A stretch of 64,000 nucleotides of DNA from an uncultured Oribacterium sp. (GCA_934270345.1 CAKQPT010000003.1:67546-131545), one strand, 5' to 3'. Shown: positions 34,275 through 43,295, counted from the stretch's first letter. Notes: generated by a model not told the origin, from the letters alone. A program made the numbers and translations.

Positions 34275-36200
34275 TCATGAATCAATCACCGCTTCGTTTG
34301 CGTGGTCGTGGATGAAGTCGCGGCGCGGTCCTACGTCGGAGCCCATCAGCATTGACGTCACCTCGGAGGCCATGCGGCCGTCCTCGATCTCCACGCGCTT
34401 CAGCACGCGGTTTTCCGGGTTCAGGGTCGTCTCCCAGAGCTGCTCCGGGTTCATCTCACCGAGACCCTTGAAGCGCTTCAGGTCATAGGAGCCGGCCTTG
34501 TGCTTCTTCTGATACTTCGTGAGCGCCGCCTCGTCATAGAGGTACTCGGACGCTTCCTTCTTGCTGTGCGGGATTGCCTGGTAGAGCGGCGGCATCGACA
34601 CGTAGACATGTCCCTCGCGGATGAGGTCCGGCATAAAACGGTACAGGAAGGTCAGCAGCAGGGTGTCGATGTGCGAACCGTCGACGTCGGCATCCGTCAT
34701 CAGGATGATCTTGTTGTAGCGCAGCTTCGAGATGTCGAAGTCGTTGCCGTAGCCCTCGGAGAAGCCACAGCCGAAGGTGTTGATCATGGTCTTGATCTCC
34801 GCGTTCGCGAGGACCTTATCCATCGACGCCTTCTCGACGTTCAGGATCTTACCACGAAGCGGCAGGATCGCCTGGGTCTGACGGTCACGGCAGGTCTTCG
34901 CGGAGCCGCCCGCCGAATCACCCTCGACGATGAAGATCTCGCACTTCTCCGGGTCCTTCGAGATGCAGTTTGCGAGCTTGCCGTTCGAGTCGAAGCTGTA
35001 CTTCGACTTGCTCAGCATGTTCGTCTTCGCCTTCTCCTCGGCGCGACGGATCTTCGCGGACTTCTCGGCACAGCCGATGATGGCCTTCACCACCTCGACG
35101 TTACGATCGAAGTAATGCTGCAGCTCCGCATCGACGATGCTCTGCACATACTTCGCGGCATCCGCACTCGCGAGTTTCGTCTTCGTCTGACCCTCGAAGA
35201 TCGGGTCCGGGAACTTGATGGCGATGACCGCGGTCATACCGTTACGGGTATCCGCACCGGTGAAGTTCGGATCCTTCTCCTTCAGGATCCCGAGCTGGCG
35301 CGCGTAGCTGTTGATGAGCTGCGTGAACTTCGTCTTGAAGCCCACGATGTGCGTACCACCTTCCTGGGTGAAGATGTTATTACAGAAACCGAGGATGTTC
35401 TCCTCGAAATTATCACAGAACTGGATACAGCACTCGAGGGTCGTGCCCTCGCACTCTCCGCGGAAGTAGATTTCCGGGGTCACCGGCTCGCTGTCCTTAT
35501 TGAGCTCCTTTACGAAGGCGATGATGCCTTCCGGCTCATGATACTCGATCGTCTCCGGCACCTCGCCGCGCTGATCCGCATAGTGAATCGTCAGCTCCGG
35601 GTTGAGGTAGGCGGTCTCGTGAAGGCGGGACTTCAGCCACTCCTCCTTGAAGCGCGTCTTCTCGAAGATCTCCGGATCCGGGATGAAGCTGATCTCCGTA
35701 CCGGTCTCCTTCGTCTTTCCGATCACCGGAAGCAGGCCGTTCACGAGCTCCGTCGTCGGCTTCCCGCGCTCGTAGGAGTCCTCATAGATTTTTCCGCCCT
35801 GATAGACCCGCACGCGCATCCTCTGTGAGAGAGCATTGACCACGGACGAGCCGACGCCGTGCAGACCGCCAGAGGTCTTATATGCCTTATCGTCGAACTT
35901 TCCACCCGCGTGCAGCGTCGTCAGGACGATACGCTCCGCGGACACCCCCTTCTGGTGCATCCCGACCGGAATACCACGGCCATCGTCCCGCACGGTACAT
36001 GCGCCATCCGCCGTCAGCGTCACCCATATATTTCTGCAGTAACCTGCCAGATGCTCATCGACCGAGTTATCCACGATCTCGTAGATCAGGTGATTGAGAC
36101 CACGCGTGCCCACCGAACCGATGTACATACCCGGTCGCACACGGACCGGCTCCAGCCCCTCGAGGACCGTAATACTCGACGCATCATACTTCTCTGCCAT
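34275..36200 (-). CDS. parE: Type IIA topoisomerase B subunit (ParE/GyrB family)
   Basis: ATPase subunit, 641 residues. GHKL ATP site: IYEIVDNSVDEHLAG, VRDDGRGIPVG, TSGGLHGVGSSVVNALS; TOPRIM segment IFIVEGDSAGGSAK and LMTDADVDGSHI; LPLRGKILNVEKA. The ATG (AEKYDASS) has AGGAG five bases ahead. It lies 154 bases upstream of the A subunit. Lack of the extra GyrB domain gives the short Gram-positive form. Whether it is a second gyrase or Topo IV is inferred only from the partner's degenerate GyrA box. Confidence 0.88.
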   Translation of the reverse strand: MAEKYDASSITVLEGLEPVRVRPGMYIGSVGTRGLNHLIYEIVDNSVDEHLAGYCRNIWVTLTADGACTVRDDGRGIPVGMHQKGVSAERIVLTTLHAGGKFDDKAYKTSGGLHGVGSSVVNALSQRMRVRVYQGGKIYEDSYERGKPTTELVNGLLPVIGKTKETGTEISFIPDPEIFEKTRFKEEWLKSRLHETAYLNPELTIHYADQRGEVPETIEYHEPEGIIAFVKELNKDSEPVTPEIYFRGECEGTTLECCIQFCDNFEENILGFCNNIFTQEGGTHIVGFKTKFTQLINSYARQLGILKEKDPNFTGADTRNGMTAVIAIKFPDPIFEGQTKTKLASADAAKYVQSIVDAELQHYFDRNVEVVKAIIGCAEKSAKIRRAEEKAKTNMLSKSKYSFDSNGKLANCISKDPEKCEIFIVEGDSAGGSAKTCRDRQTQAILPLRGKILNVEKASMDKVLANAEIKTMINTFGCGFSEGYGNDFDISKLRYNKIILMTDADVDGSHIDTLLLTFLYRFMPDLIREGHVYVSMPPLYQAIPHSKKEASEYLYDEAALTKYQKKHKAGSYDLKRFKGLGEMNPEQLWETTLNPENRVLKRVEIEDGRMASEVTSMLMGSDVGPRRDFIHDHANEAVIDS

Positions 36201-36318
36201 ATACACTCCTGTTTCAACTTTTATATTAACTCCACGGACTCAGATATATCCGCGAAGGCCTAATCTATAAAATAATACCATAGATCATACGTTTTATGCA
36301 AGAACCCCAGAGGGCTAC

Positions 36319-36384
36319 AAAAAGAGACGCCCGACAGGCGTCCCGTAAAAATCAGCCGGGAGGTGAAAGAATCCACCCCGGCTG
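36319..36384 (-). terminator. Tandem hairpins ending the hflK-hflC unit
   Basis: First hairpin CAGCCGGG-x-GGTG/CACC-x-CGGCTG (36353-36384), then GACGCC/GGCGTC (36326-36342) followed on the minus strand by TCTTTTTG. Confidence 0.82.
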
Positions 36385-36410
36385 TACTCTTCGAAAATAT
36401 GAAACCTCAC

Positions 36411-37343
36411 TCAGCGGATATCTCCATAGAGGATTCGGGCGAGCTCCGAGTCCTTGTCGAGGATGATGGTCTTGTCTCCGCTTCCGCTCAGGGATTTCTT
36501 CATTGCTTCCACCGAGCGGATATAGTTATAGAAGGAGGCTTTCTCCTCGGTATTATAGGCGTCCGCGAGGATCTCCATATACTTCGCTTCGCCTTCACCG
36601 GAAAGCTCCGCGGCCTGCTTCTCTGCTTCCGCCTTCCGGATGGAAACCTCCTTATCGGTCTCGTTTCGGATCTTCTGGGCCTTTGCGGCGCCCTCCGCGG
36701 TATACGATGCCGCGATGTTTTCACGCTCCGAAATCATACGCTGATAAACGGCATCCTTATTATCATCCGGCAGGTCGAGGGCCTTGATCTCCGCCTTCGT
36801 GATCACGATGCCGTATCCGCCGATATCGGAATTCGCCTCGCCGGTGATCATATCCGTCAGCTTATCGCCACGCGCAGCGATGATATCATCCTGGCTCATC
36901 GACGAAATGATGTTCTTCGTCGCATTGTATACCGCCACACCGACACGATCCTCTGCACCGCTCGTGGAGCCGTTCAGTGTCTGCATGAACTTCGTCGGAT
37001 CCGTGATCTTCCAGACGATATAATTATCCGCGATCATCGATTTCTTATCCTTCGTGATGACGTCGGACGGCTTCACATCATAGAGCTGCATCGCCTTCGT
37101 CACGAAACGGATGTTGTCGGCCACCGGCATCTTCGTATATAAGCCGGCCGCATCCTTGACATCCACGATCTTCCCAAAGCGCGTCACGACTGCATACTGA
37201 TTTTCAGACACTGAATAAAACACGCCCCGGGAAAGCAGCGGCAGGACGACCAGGAAAACCGCGCAGGACACGATCACGGTGACGACGTTCTTCACCGCCT
37301 TCTTCACCCGCTCGAGCGCTTCCTTCTTCTCATTATTTTCCAT
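36411..37343 (-). CDS. hflC: HflC-type SPFH/prohibitin protein
   Basis: Membrane-anchored SPFH protein of 310 residues, partner of HflK in a large complex that modulates FtsH protease in other bacteria. One N-terminal transmembrane segment (VVTVIVSCAVFLVVLPLL), SPFH domain from FYSVSENQYAVVTRFGK to ALDLPDDNKDAVY, then a charged coiled coil (RKAEAEKQAAELSGEGEAKYMEIL). The ATG lies inside the end of hflK (overlap 11 bases) with GGAGGTGACGAG upstream, so the two are coupled. No ftsH is in the window. Confidence 0.93.
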   Translation of the reverse strand: MENNEKKEALERVKKAVKNVVTVIVSCAVFLVVLPLLSRGVFYSVSENQYAVVTRFGKIVDVKDAAGLYTKMPVADNIRFVTKAMQLYDVKPSDVITKDKKSMIADNYIVWKITDPTKFMQTLNGSTSGAEDRVGVAVYNATKNIISSMSQDDIIAARGDKLTDMITGEANSDIGGYGIVITKAEIKALDLPDDNKDAVYQRMISERENIAASYTAEGAAKAQKIRNETDKEVSIRKAEAEKQAAELSGEGEAKYMEILADAYNTEEKASFYNYIRSVEAMKKSLSGSGDKTIILDKDSELARILYGDIR

Positions 37344-38301
37344 TCTCGTCACCTCCATCCCCAGCCTCCACCGAGACATCCGCGAAGCTCTCCAGCGGCA
37401 TCATCGTCTGCGTACTGCCATCACTGATGATCACCTTCAGCTCCGGCAGCACATCCTCCATCGCCTCATAGAAAATCCGCTTCTTCGTGATCAGCGGATT
37501 CAGCTTATACTGATCGTACATCGCATTGAAACGGGCGACCTGTCCGCTGGCTTCCGCGATGCGCGCTTCCTTCTCCGCTTCTGCCTTCTGGACAATGCTG
37601 TCGGCCGTTGCGTCTGCGGCCGGAATCTGCTCTGACTTATACTGCTTCGCTTTGTTGATCGTGGTATCCGCTTCCTGCTTCGCCGTCTCGACGGACTTGA
37701 ATGCCGCGACGACATCCGAGGTCGGCGGCTCCACATCCTGAATCGACAGATTCACGATCTGAATCCCGATATCCGCTTCCTCCAGCGATCTCGTCAGCTG
37801 ATCCCGCACCTCCGCCTGAATCTTTGACTTCTCCGTCGTCATGACATCATCGACCGTGAAATCCGACACCGTCGAGCGGATCGCCGCCGCGGCCATGTTC
37901 GAGATGAAACGGACCGGCTCGTTCGAATTATAGAGATACTTCACCGGATCCGACACCTTATACTCGAGATAAAAATCCGTGTTGACCAGATTAAAATCCG
38001 AGGTGATGGTCAGCGAATCACTCGTTGTTTCATAGTCCGGATTCTCGCCATTTCGCTCGTTCGTGATCGTGTACCCGATCGGCATACCATAGGTCGTCGT
38101 ATCCACCTTCTGCACTTGGTCGATAAACGGAACCTTAAAATACATCCCTGCGGTCTTGATGTCATTGACCTTTCCAAACCGCGTCACCACCGCCTGCTCC
38201 TGCTCCGACACCCGGTAAAACGACTGCAGCGCACAGCACACCACACCCACACCTAAAAACATCGGAATCGCTCTCAGAATTCCCTTTTTCCCTTCCTTCA
38301 T
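37333..38301 (-). CDS. hflK: HflK-type SPFH/prohibitin protein
   Basis: 322 residues: one N-terminal membrane segment (ILRAIPMFLGVGVVCCALQ), then FYRVSEQEQAVVTRFGKV, the SPFH core (NLVNTDFYLEYKVSDPVKYL, VDDVMTTEKSKIQAEV, IQIVNLSIQDVEPP), a coiled coil and a C-terminal SFADVSVEAGDGG tail. It lacks the Gly/Pro-rich cytoplasmic N-terminus of the E. coli protein. AGGAGATGGGAGCG precedes the ATG. First gene of a two-gene unit with hflC. Confidence 0.92.
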   Translation of the reverse strand: MKEGKKGILRAIPMFLGVGVVCCALQSFYRVSEQEQAVVTRFGKVNDIKTAGMYFKVPFIDQVQKVDTTTYGMPIGYTITNERNGENPDYETTSDSLTITSDFNLVNTDFYLEYKVSDPVKYLYNSNEPVRFISNMAAAAIRSTVSDFTVDDVMTTEKSKIQAEVRDQLTRSLEEADIGIQIVNLSIQDVEPPTSDVVAAFKSVETAKQEADTTINKAKQYKSEQIPAADATADSIVQKAEAEKEARIAEASGQVARFNAMYDQYKLNPLITKKRIFYEAMEDVLPELKVIISDGSTQTMMPLESFADVSVEAGDGGDENGK

Positions 38302-38474
38302 ACGCTCCCATCTCCTGTATTTTCTGTAAATATGACCATTTTTCTATAAGCATGACCAGTACAACAAATGTTCAGCCCTTCATATTATCAAGGAAACAGC
38401 CGCTTCTCGTCAATCACTGATTTCAACAGCAAACAGAAAACAGCAAAAGTCTCATAGCGATAAAGCCACGAAAG

Positions 38475-38691
38475 CCCGGAGGACCGGCAACAGAAGCCAT
38501 ACGTAGAGTTCGAGTAGAATCAAAATTGTCCCCCTTAGAACCAGTTGGAGCAATTTTCCTTAGCACTCTCTGCAACACTGAGTTTTCATAAAGAAAACTC
38601 AGTCGTTTGCAGAGAGCCTACTGGTTCTTAGGGGGACAATTTTAGATTCTTCCGAACTCGAAGTACTGTGCTTCTATTACCGGCCCTCGGG
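38475..38691. repeat. Rod-like palindromic element, copy C (217 bp)
   Basis: Outer arms CCCGGAGGACCGGCAACAGA and its complement (one base missing in CCTC-GGG). Middle stem identical to copy B (TTGTCCCCC, AGAACCAGT). Apex CTGAGTTTTC-ATAAA-GAAAACTCAG and one-sided bulge TTGGAGCAATTTTCCTTAGC. It ends two bases from the galT stop. The rest of the 392-base gap up to hflK (38302-38474) is AT-rich and shows no gene. Confidence 0.9.
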
Positions 38692-38693
38692 TT

Positions 38694-40283
38694 TTAAAGC
38701 GTCGCGACGAAGCGATCGAACGCGGCCTGGCCTTCGGCGGTGCGCTTGTAGACGCCGGCGTCCTCAAGCACCTGCATGAAGACGATACCGATCTCATCGC
38801 GGAGGATGCCCTCAAGGTTCTCCTCCGTGAGCTGCACGCCCTGTGCCGCGTACTTCGCACGGAACTCGTCAACCCAGTCCGCATGCTTCGCAAGCGCCTC
38901 ATCCGCACGAAGATCCTTTCCGGCGAGGATTGCCTCGCGAAGGTCTGCCATCTCGCCCTTCAGACGGCTCGGCAGTACCGCGAGACCCATGACCTCAATG
39001 AGACCAATGTTCTCCTTCTTGATATGATGAAGCTTTGCATGCGGATGGAATACACCGAGCGGATGCTCCTCCGTCGTGATGTTGTTCCGGAGCACGAGGT
39101 CAAGCTGGAACTGATCGCCCACCTTGCGCGCGATCGGCGTGATCGTCGAGTGCGGTGTGCCCTCGGTCTCCGCGAAGATAAACGCACTCTCATCCGTGTA
39201 GCCTCTCCACTTCGTGAGGATACGATCCGCAAGCTCGGCGAGCCGTGCCGTATCCGGACCACTCAGACGGATGACACTCATCGGCCACTTCACGATGCCC
39301 GCCTCGACATCCTCGAAGCCCGGAACCGTAAATGTCCGCTCTACCGGCGCCTTCGCCATCGCGAAGGTATAGTGACCACCCTGGAAGTGCTCATGTGCGA
39401 GGATGGAGCCACCCACGATCGGAAGGTCCGCATTGGACCCGACAAAATAGTGCGGGAACTGAGCGACGAAATCAAACAGCTTCAGAAAAGCCGCCTTATC
39501 GATCTTCATCGGCGTGTGCGCCGCATTCAGCACGATGCAGTGCTCGTTGTAGTACACGTACGGCGAATACTGGAAGCCCCACTCCGCGCCCTGGATCTCG
39601 ATCGGAATGATACGATGATTCTCACGCGCCGGATAGTCCACACGACCACTGTAGCCCTCGCACTCATGACAGAGCTGGCACTTCGGATAGCCCGTCTGCT
39701 TCGCCTTACCCGCCGCCGCGATCGCCTTCGGATCCTTCTCCGGCTTCGACAGATTGATGGTGATATCAAGGTCGCCGTACTCCGTATGCGTCTGCCACTT
39801 CACATCCTTCTTCACACGATAGCGACGGATGTAGTCCGTATCCCGCGAGAATGTGTAATACCAGTCGGTCGCTTCCTTCGGGCTCTCCTCATAGAGACTC
39901 GCAAACCGTGCCTGCACCTCGGAAGGACGCGGGGTCAATGCACCCATCAGACGCGTATCGAACAGATCACGATAAACCACCGAATCACCACCCGTGAGAC
40001 CATGCTCCACCGCATAATCATCCAGCGTCGCCAGCACCTGCTCGAGATACGTACCATCGGACACCATCCCCAGCGCATTCAGCTTCTGATCCTCGCTCGC
40101 CTCCGTCTCATCGAAGGCAATGCTCCCGGCCTCCGCGATCACATCCTCCCGCGTCGCCGTCACCTCACTGATCCCAAGCTCCAGCGTCACCGTATTCAGC
40201 GCCCAGATGATATCCGCCTCCTCGATCAGCCCCGTCTTCAGCGCATACGCCACCAGATCTCTCACCGCAATCTGCACATCCAT
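38694..40283 (-). CDS. galT: UDP-glucose--hexose-1-phosphate uridylyltransferase (class II)
   Basis: Leloir pathway: galactose 1-phosphate plus UDP-glucose to UDP-galactose plus glucose 1-phosphate. The 529-residue size and sequence match the Firmicutes GalT2 class rather than the E. coli type. Recognisable: CQLCHECEGYSGR, ENHRIIPIEIQG, YYNEHCIVLNAAHTPMKI, ILAHEHFQGGHYTF and HPLGVFHPHAKLHHIKKENIG. AAGGAGAT precedes the ATG. Third gene of galK-galE-galT, but separated from galE by repeat copy D. Confidence 0.95.
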   Translation of the reverse strand: MDVQIAVRDLVAYALKTGLIEEADIIWALNTVTLELGISEVTATREDVIAEAGSIAFDETEASEDQKLNALGMVSDGTYLEQVLATLDDYAVEHGLTGGDSVVYRDLFDTRLMGALTPRPSEVQARFASLYEESPKEATDWYYTFSRDTDYIRRYRVKKDVKWQTHTEYGDLDITINLSKPEKDPKAIAAAGKAKQTGYPKCQLCHECEGYSGRVDYPARENHRIIPIEIQGAEWGFQYSPYVYYNEHCIVLNAAHTPMKIDKAAFLKLFDFVAQFPHYFVGSNADLPIVGGSILAHEHFQGGHYTFAMAKAPVERTFTVPGFEDVEAGIVKWPMSVIRLSGPDTARLAELADRILTKWRGYTDESAFIFAETEGTPHSTITPIARKVGDQFQLDLVLRNNITTEEHPLGVFHPHAKLHHIKKENIGLIEVMGLAVLPSRLKGEMADLREAILAGKDLRADEALAKHADWVDEFRAKYAAQGVQLTEENLEGILRDEIGIVFMQVLEDAGVYKRTAEGQAAFDRFVATL

Positions 40284-40396
40284 AACTCTATCTCCTTACA
40301 TAAATCATTTCATAACGTAAATAGGCTATCCTCGAAAGCCAGTATCGGTCTAAAGAATAAACCATTTCATAACGCAAATAAAAACAGTTCAGTCAA
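40284..40396. other. Spacer before galT with a short direct repeat
   Basis: CATTTCATAACG..AAATA occurs twice (about 40307 and 40362). No promoter or gene is evident; the galT ribosome site is at its left end. Confidence 0.4.
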
Positions 40397-40619
40397 GGCC
40401 CCGGAGGACCGACAACAGAAACCATACGGAGAGGCCGTGTAAAATCAAGCCGGGTCCCCTTAGCGGCACTTAGAGTAATTTTTCCTTAGCACCCTCTGCA
40501 ACGCTGAGTTTTCATAAAGAAAACTCAGTGATTGCAGAGGGCTTAGTGCCGCTTAGGGTCCCCGGCTTAGAGTTTACCGGCCTCGGAGTACTATGTTTCT
40601 GTTGCCGGCCCTCCGGGCC
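40397..40619. repeat. Rod-like palindromic element, copy D (223 bp)
   Basis: Outer arms GGCCCCGGAGGACCG / CGGCCCTCCGGGCC. The middle stem differs from A-C yet pairs: AAGCCGGG, TAGCGGCACT against AGTGCCGCTTA, CCCGGCTT. Apex CTGAGTTTTC-ATAAA-GAAAACTCAG, one-sided bulge TTAGAGTAATTTTTCCTTAG. It begins 11 bases past the galE stop. Confidence 0.9.
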
Positions 40620-40630
40620 ATTGTATTAAA

Positions 40631-41647
40631 TTATGAGTTGTATCCGTTCGGATTCTTCTGCTGCCAGTTCCAGGAATCGCGGCACATATCCTCGAGGTCG
40701 AACTCCGCGGTCCATCCGAGCTCCTTCTCTGCCTTCGCAGGGCTCGAGTAGCAGGTCGCGATGTCACCCGGACGACGCTCCCGAATCACATACGGAAGCT
40801 CCTTGCCGCAGGCCTTCTCAAACGCATGGATGACATCCAGTACCGAGTAGCCGTGACCGGTGCCCAGATTGCAGATGAACACACCATCCTTCTTCGCGAA
40901 ACGCTCGATGGCCTTCACATGACCACGTGCGAGATCCACGACATGGATGTAGTCACGCACGCCCGTGCCATCCGGTGTATCATAATCGTCACCGAAAACA
41001 TTGATCTCCGGCAGCTTGCCGATCGCTACCTGTGCCACGTATGGAAGCAGGTTGTTCGGGATGCCCTTTGGATCCTCACCGATGAGACCGGACTTGTGCG
41101 CACCGATCGGGTTGAAGTAACGAAGCAGGATGACATTCCACTCCGGATCTGCCGTATGAATATCGGTCAGAATCTGCTCCTGCATCCACTTGGTCCAGCC
41201 ATACGGATTCGTGCAGGTGCCCTTCGGGCAGTTCTCCGTGATCGGAATCTCCGCCGGATCGCCGTATACGGTCGCAGAGCTGGAGAAAATGATGTTCTTG
41301 CAGCCATGCGCCCGCATCTCGTCGGTCAGATTGAGCGTCGATCCGATGTTCGTGCGATAATACTCGATTGGCTTGTGCACAGACTCACCGACCGCCTTCA
41401 GACCTGCGAAGTGAATGACCGCATCGATCTTATTCTCGTCGAACACACGCTTCACCGCTGCACGATCCATCATATCATCCGGATAGAACTTCACCTTCTT
41501 ACCGGTGATCTCCTCGATCCGGTCAACCGCCTTCTGATTCGAGTTATACAGGTTATCGATGATCACAACATCATAGCCCGCGTTCAGAAGCTCCACACAT
41601 GTGTGGCTTCCGATATATCCAGCACCACCTGTTACAAGAATTGTCAT
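40631..41647 (-). CDS. galE: UDP-glucose 4-epimerase
   Basis: Interconverts UDP-galactose and UDP-glucose. 338 residues; NAD-binding TILVTGGAGYIGSHTCVELL, catalytic SSSATVYG...NPYGWTKWMQE (Ser/Tyr/Lys triad of SDRs), RYFNPIGAHKSG and VRDYIHVVDLA. The ATG follows CAGGAGGAAAATT. Second gene of the gal operon. Confidence 0.98.
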   Translation of the reverse strand: MTILVTGGAGYIGSHTCVELLNAGYDVVIIDNLYNSNQKAVDRIEEITGKKVKFYPDDMMDRAAVKRVFDENKIDAVIHFAGLKAVGESVHKPIEYYRTNIGSTLNLTDEMRAHGCKNIIFSSSATVYGDPAEIPITENCPKGTCTNPYGWTKWMQEQILTDIHTADPEWNVILLRYFNPIGAHKSGLIGEDPKGIPNNLLPYVAQVAIGKLPEINVFGDDYDTPDGTGVRDYIHVVDLARGHVKAIERFAKKDGVFICNLGTGHGYSVLDVIHAFEKACGKELPYVIRERRPGDIATCYSSPAKAEKELGWTAEFDLEDMCRDSWNWQQKNPNGYNS

Positions 41648-41689
41648 AATTTTCCTCCTGTTCATGCGGCCAAGGTCGCAAAACTCATA

Positions 41690-41760
41690 TCTTCAGCGCG
41701 GCCAATGCAGCCGACCTCGCCATCCTCATGACGCCTGTTTGCATTGGCCTCGTATAGTTT
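41690..41760 (-). other. galK-galE spacer with an inverted pair of GGCCAATGC
   Basis: GGCCAATGCA (41700-41709) and TGCATTGGCC (41740-41749) form a 10-bp stem with a 30-base loop between galK and galE. The same 9-mer occurs eight more times in the window, almost always inside genes. Confidence 0.6.
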
Positions 41761-41807
41761 ATCACGTTCCATCCCCATACGCGTCGGCACACGGGAATTT
41801 TACATTT

Positions 41808-42986
41808 TTAAATCTCGGAAGGGCCATCGCCGATGCTGACCACGTAGAAGGTGCAGTCGTATCCGATGCGCTTCTTATATGCCTCGCCGACCTGCTTCTC
41901 GAAGGTCTCGATGGCGTCGTCCTTTACGATGGAGACAGTGCAGCCGCCGAAGCCGCCGCCGGTCATACGGGAGCCGATGACACCCGGAACCTTCCATGCT
42001 TCCTCGACAAGTACGTCGAGCTCCTCGCAGCTGACCTCGAAGTCATCGCGGAGGGAAACATGGGATGCATTCATAAGCTTTCCGAAGGCCTCGATGTTGC
42101 CGGCCTTGAGGTCTGCCACCGCCTCGATGGCACGGTTGTTCTCATACACCGCATGCATCGCACGCTTCTGAACGATCGGATCCGTGAGGGCGGCCTTATG
42201 TGCCTCGAAGTCTGCATTGGACAGATCACCGAGGGTCTGGATGCCGCACTCCTTCGCGAGAATCTCGCGCGCCTCCTCACACTCACGACGACGATCGTTG
42301 TATGCGGAGCCGACGAGCTTATGCTTCTTATTTGTATTCGTCACGACAAGCTTCATGCCGTCGAGCACGACCGGTGCGTACTCGTAGTTCAGCGTCGCGC
42401 AGTCGAGGAAGATGGCGTTGTCCTTCTTACCCATCGCACTCGCGAACTGATCCATGATACCGCAGTTCATACCCGCGTAGTTGTTCTCCGCGTCCTGACC
42501 GATCAGCGCGAGGTCCACATTCGTGACGTCGCTGAAGCCGAACAGGTCGCGGATGATGAAGCCGGTCAGTACCTCGAGGGAGGCACTGGAGCTAAGGCCG
42601 GAGCCGTTCGGGATGTTGCCGTTGATGACGATGTCGAGACCACTCTCGAGCTTGTGACCACGCTTCTCGAACGCCCACATCACACCCATCGGGTAGGTGA
42701 TCCAGCGCTCCTCCTTCAGCGGATTAAACTCGTCGAGGGAAGTCTCGATGACACCGTTGCTGCTCAGATTTACACTGTAGAAACGAAGCTTCCGGTCGTC
42801 ACGACGACGGGCTGCCGCGTAGGTACCGATGGTCAGTGCGCACGGGAAAACATGACCACCATTGTAGTCCGTATGCTCACCAATCAGGTTCACACGTCCC
42901 GGTGCGAAATAACACTTCACGCCATCCGTATCGCCAAACTTCTCCTCGAATGCCTTCAGCGCACTCTCCTTGTACGAAAGATCCAT
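41808..42986 (-). CDS. galK: Galactokinase
   Basis: Phosphorylates galactose. GHMP kinase of 392 residues: GRVNLIGEHTDYNGGHVFPCA near residue 25, PNGSGLSSSASLEVL (ATP loop), and GSRMTGGGFGGCTVSIV near the C-terminus. The ATG with AAGGAGGAAAAG upstream is chosen; the 86 in-frame codons before it are leader sequence containing promoter and operator. First gene of galK-galE-galT. Confidence 0.97.
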   Translation of the reverse strand: MDLSYKESALKAFEEKFGDTDGVKCYFAPGRVNLIGEHTDYNGGHVFPCALTIGTYAAARRRDDRKLRFYSVNLSSNGVIETSLDEFNPLKEERWITYPMGVMWAFEKRGHKLESGLDIVINGNIPNGSGLSSSASLEVLTGFIIRDLFGFSDVTNVDLALIGQDAENNYAGMNCGIMDQFASAMGKKDNAIFLDCATLNYEYAPVVLDGMKLVVTNTNKKHKLVGSAYNDRRRECEEAREILAKECGIQTLGDLSNADFEAHKAALTDPIVQKRAMHAVYENNRAIEAVADLKAGNIEAFGKLMNASHVSLRDDFEVSCEELDVLVEEAWKVPGVIGSRMTGGGFGGCTVSIVKDDAIETFEKQVGEAYKKRIGYDCTFYVVSIGDGPSEI

Positions 42987-43095
42987 CTTTTCCTCCTTGG
43001 CCACCGCGATCGTCCATGGTCTATGCTCCCGAAAAGTGCCGACATCCCACGTAACATGGCATTCAGCCCAAGAACACACACGATATCCGCACACG

Positions 43096-43168
43096 TGTGG
43101 TAAAATTTTAACACATACAGTTATCATTATAGAAAAGAGGTTTTTCACAGTCAACGCGAAAAACCTCT
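43096..43168 (-). promoter_or_regulatory. gal operon promoter and putative operator
   Basis: On the minus strand TTGACT (43154-43149), 17-base spacer, TATAAT (43131-43126). Overlapping the expected start point is a 20-bp palindrome at 43115-43096 (TGTGTTAAAA/TTTTACCACA, one mismatched pair), placed where a LacI/GalR-type repressor would block. An 11-bp inverted repeat AGAGGTTTTTC/GAAAAACCTCT (43136-43168) covers the -35 region. Confidence 0.75.
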
Positions 43169-43206
43169 CATTCATCTGAGAATTTCTTACATTTTGTAAA
43201 CGTGCT

Positions 43207-43269
43207 AAAAAAGCCCCGGCGGGCCGGTCTCGGAAGTATTGCACTTCCGGGATCGGCCCGCCAGGGCTT
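43207..43269 (-). terminator. Miniature rod-like element acting as terminator of the second AEC gene
   Basis: GCCCCGGCGGGCCGGTCTCGG pairs with the complement ending CGGCCCGCCAGGGC; AAGTATTGCACTT forms the tip. The minus strand continues into TTTTTT. The sequence aligns with the mini copy at 20765 (CCGGTCTCGGA, GTA.TG). Confidence 0.82.
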
Positions 43270-43295
43270 CTATCGTCGATGATGGTTGATTATGT

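Noticed and set aside
34500..35828. Plus-strand open frame opposite parE (442 codons)
   Set aside because: Shadow of the topoisomerase gene; no domain, no start signal.
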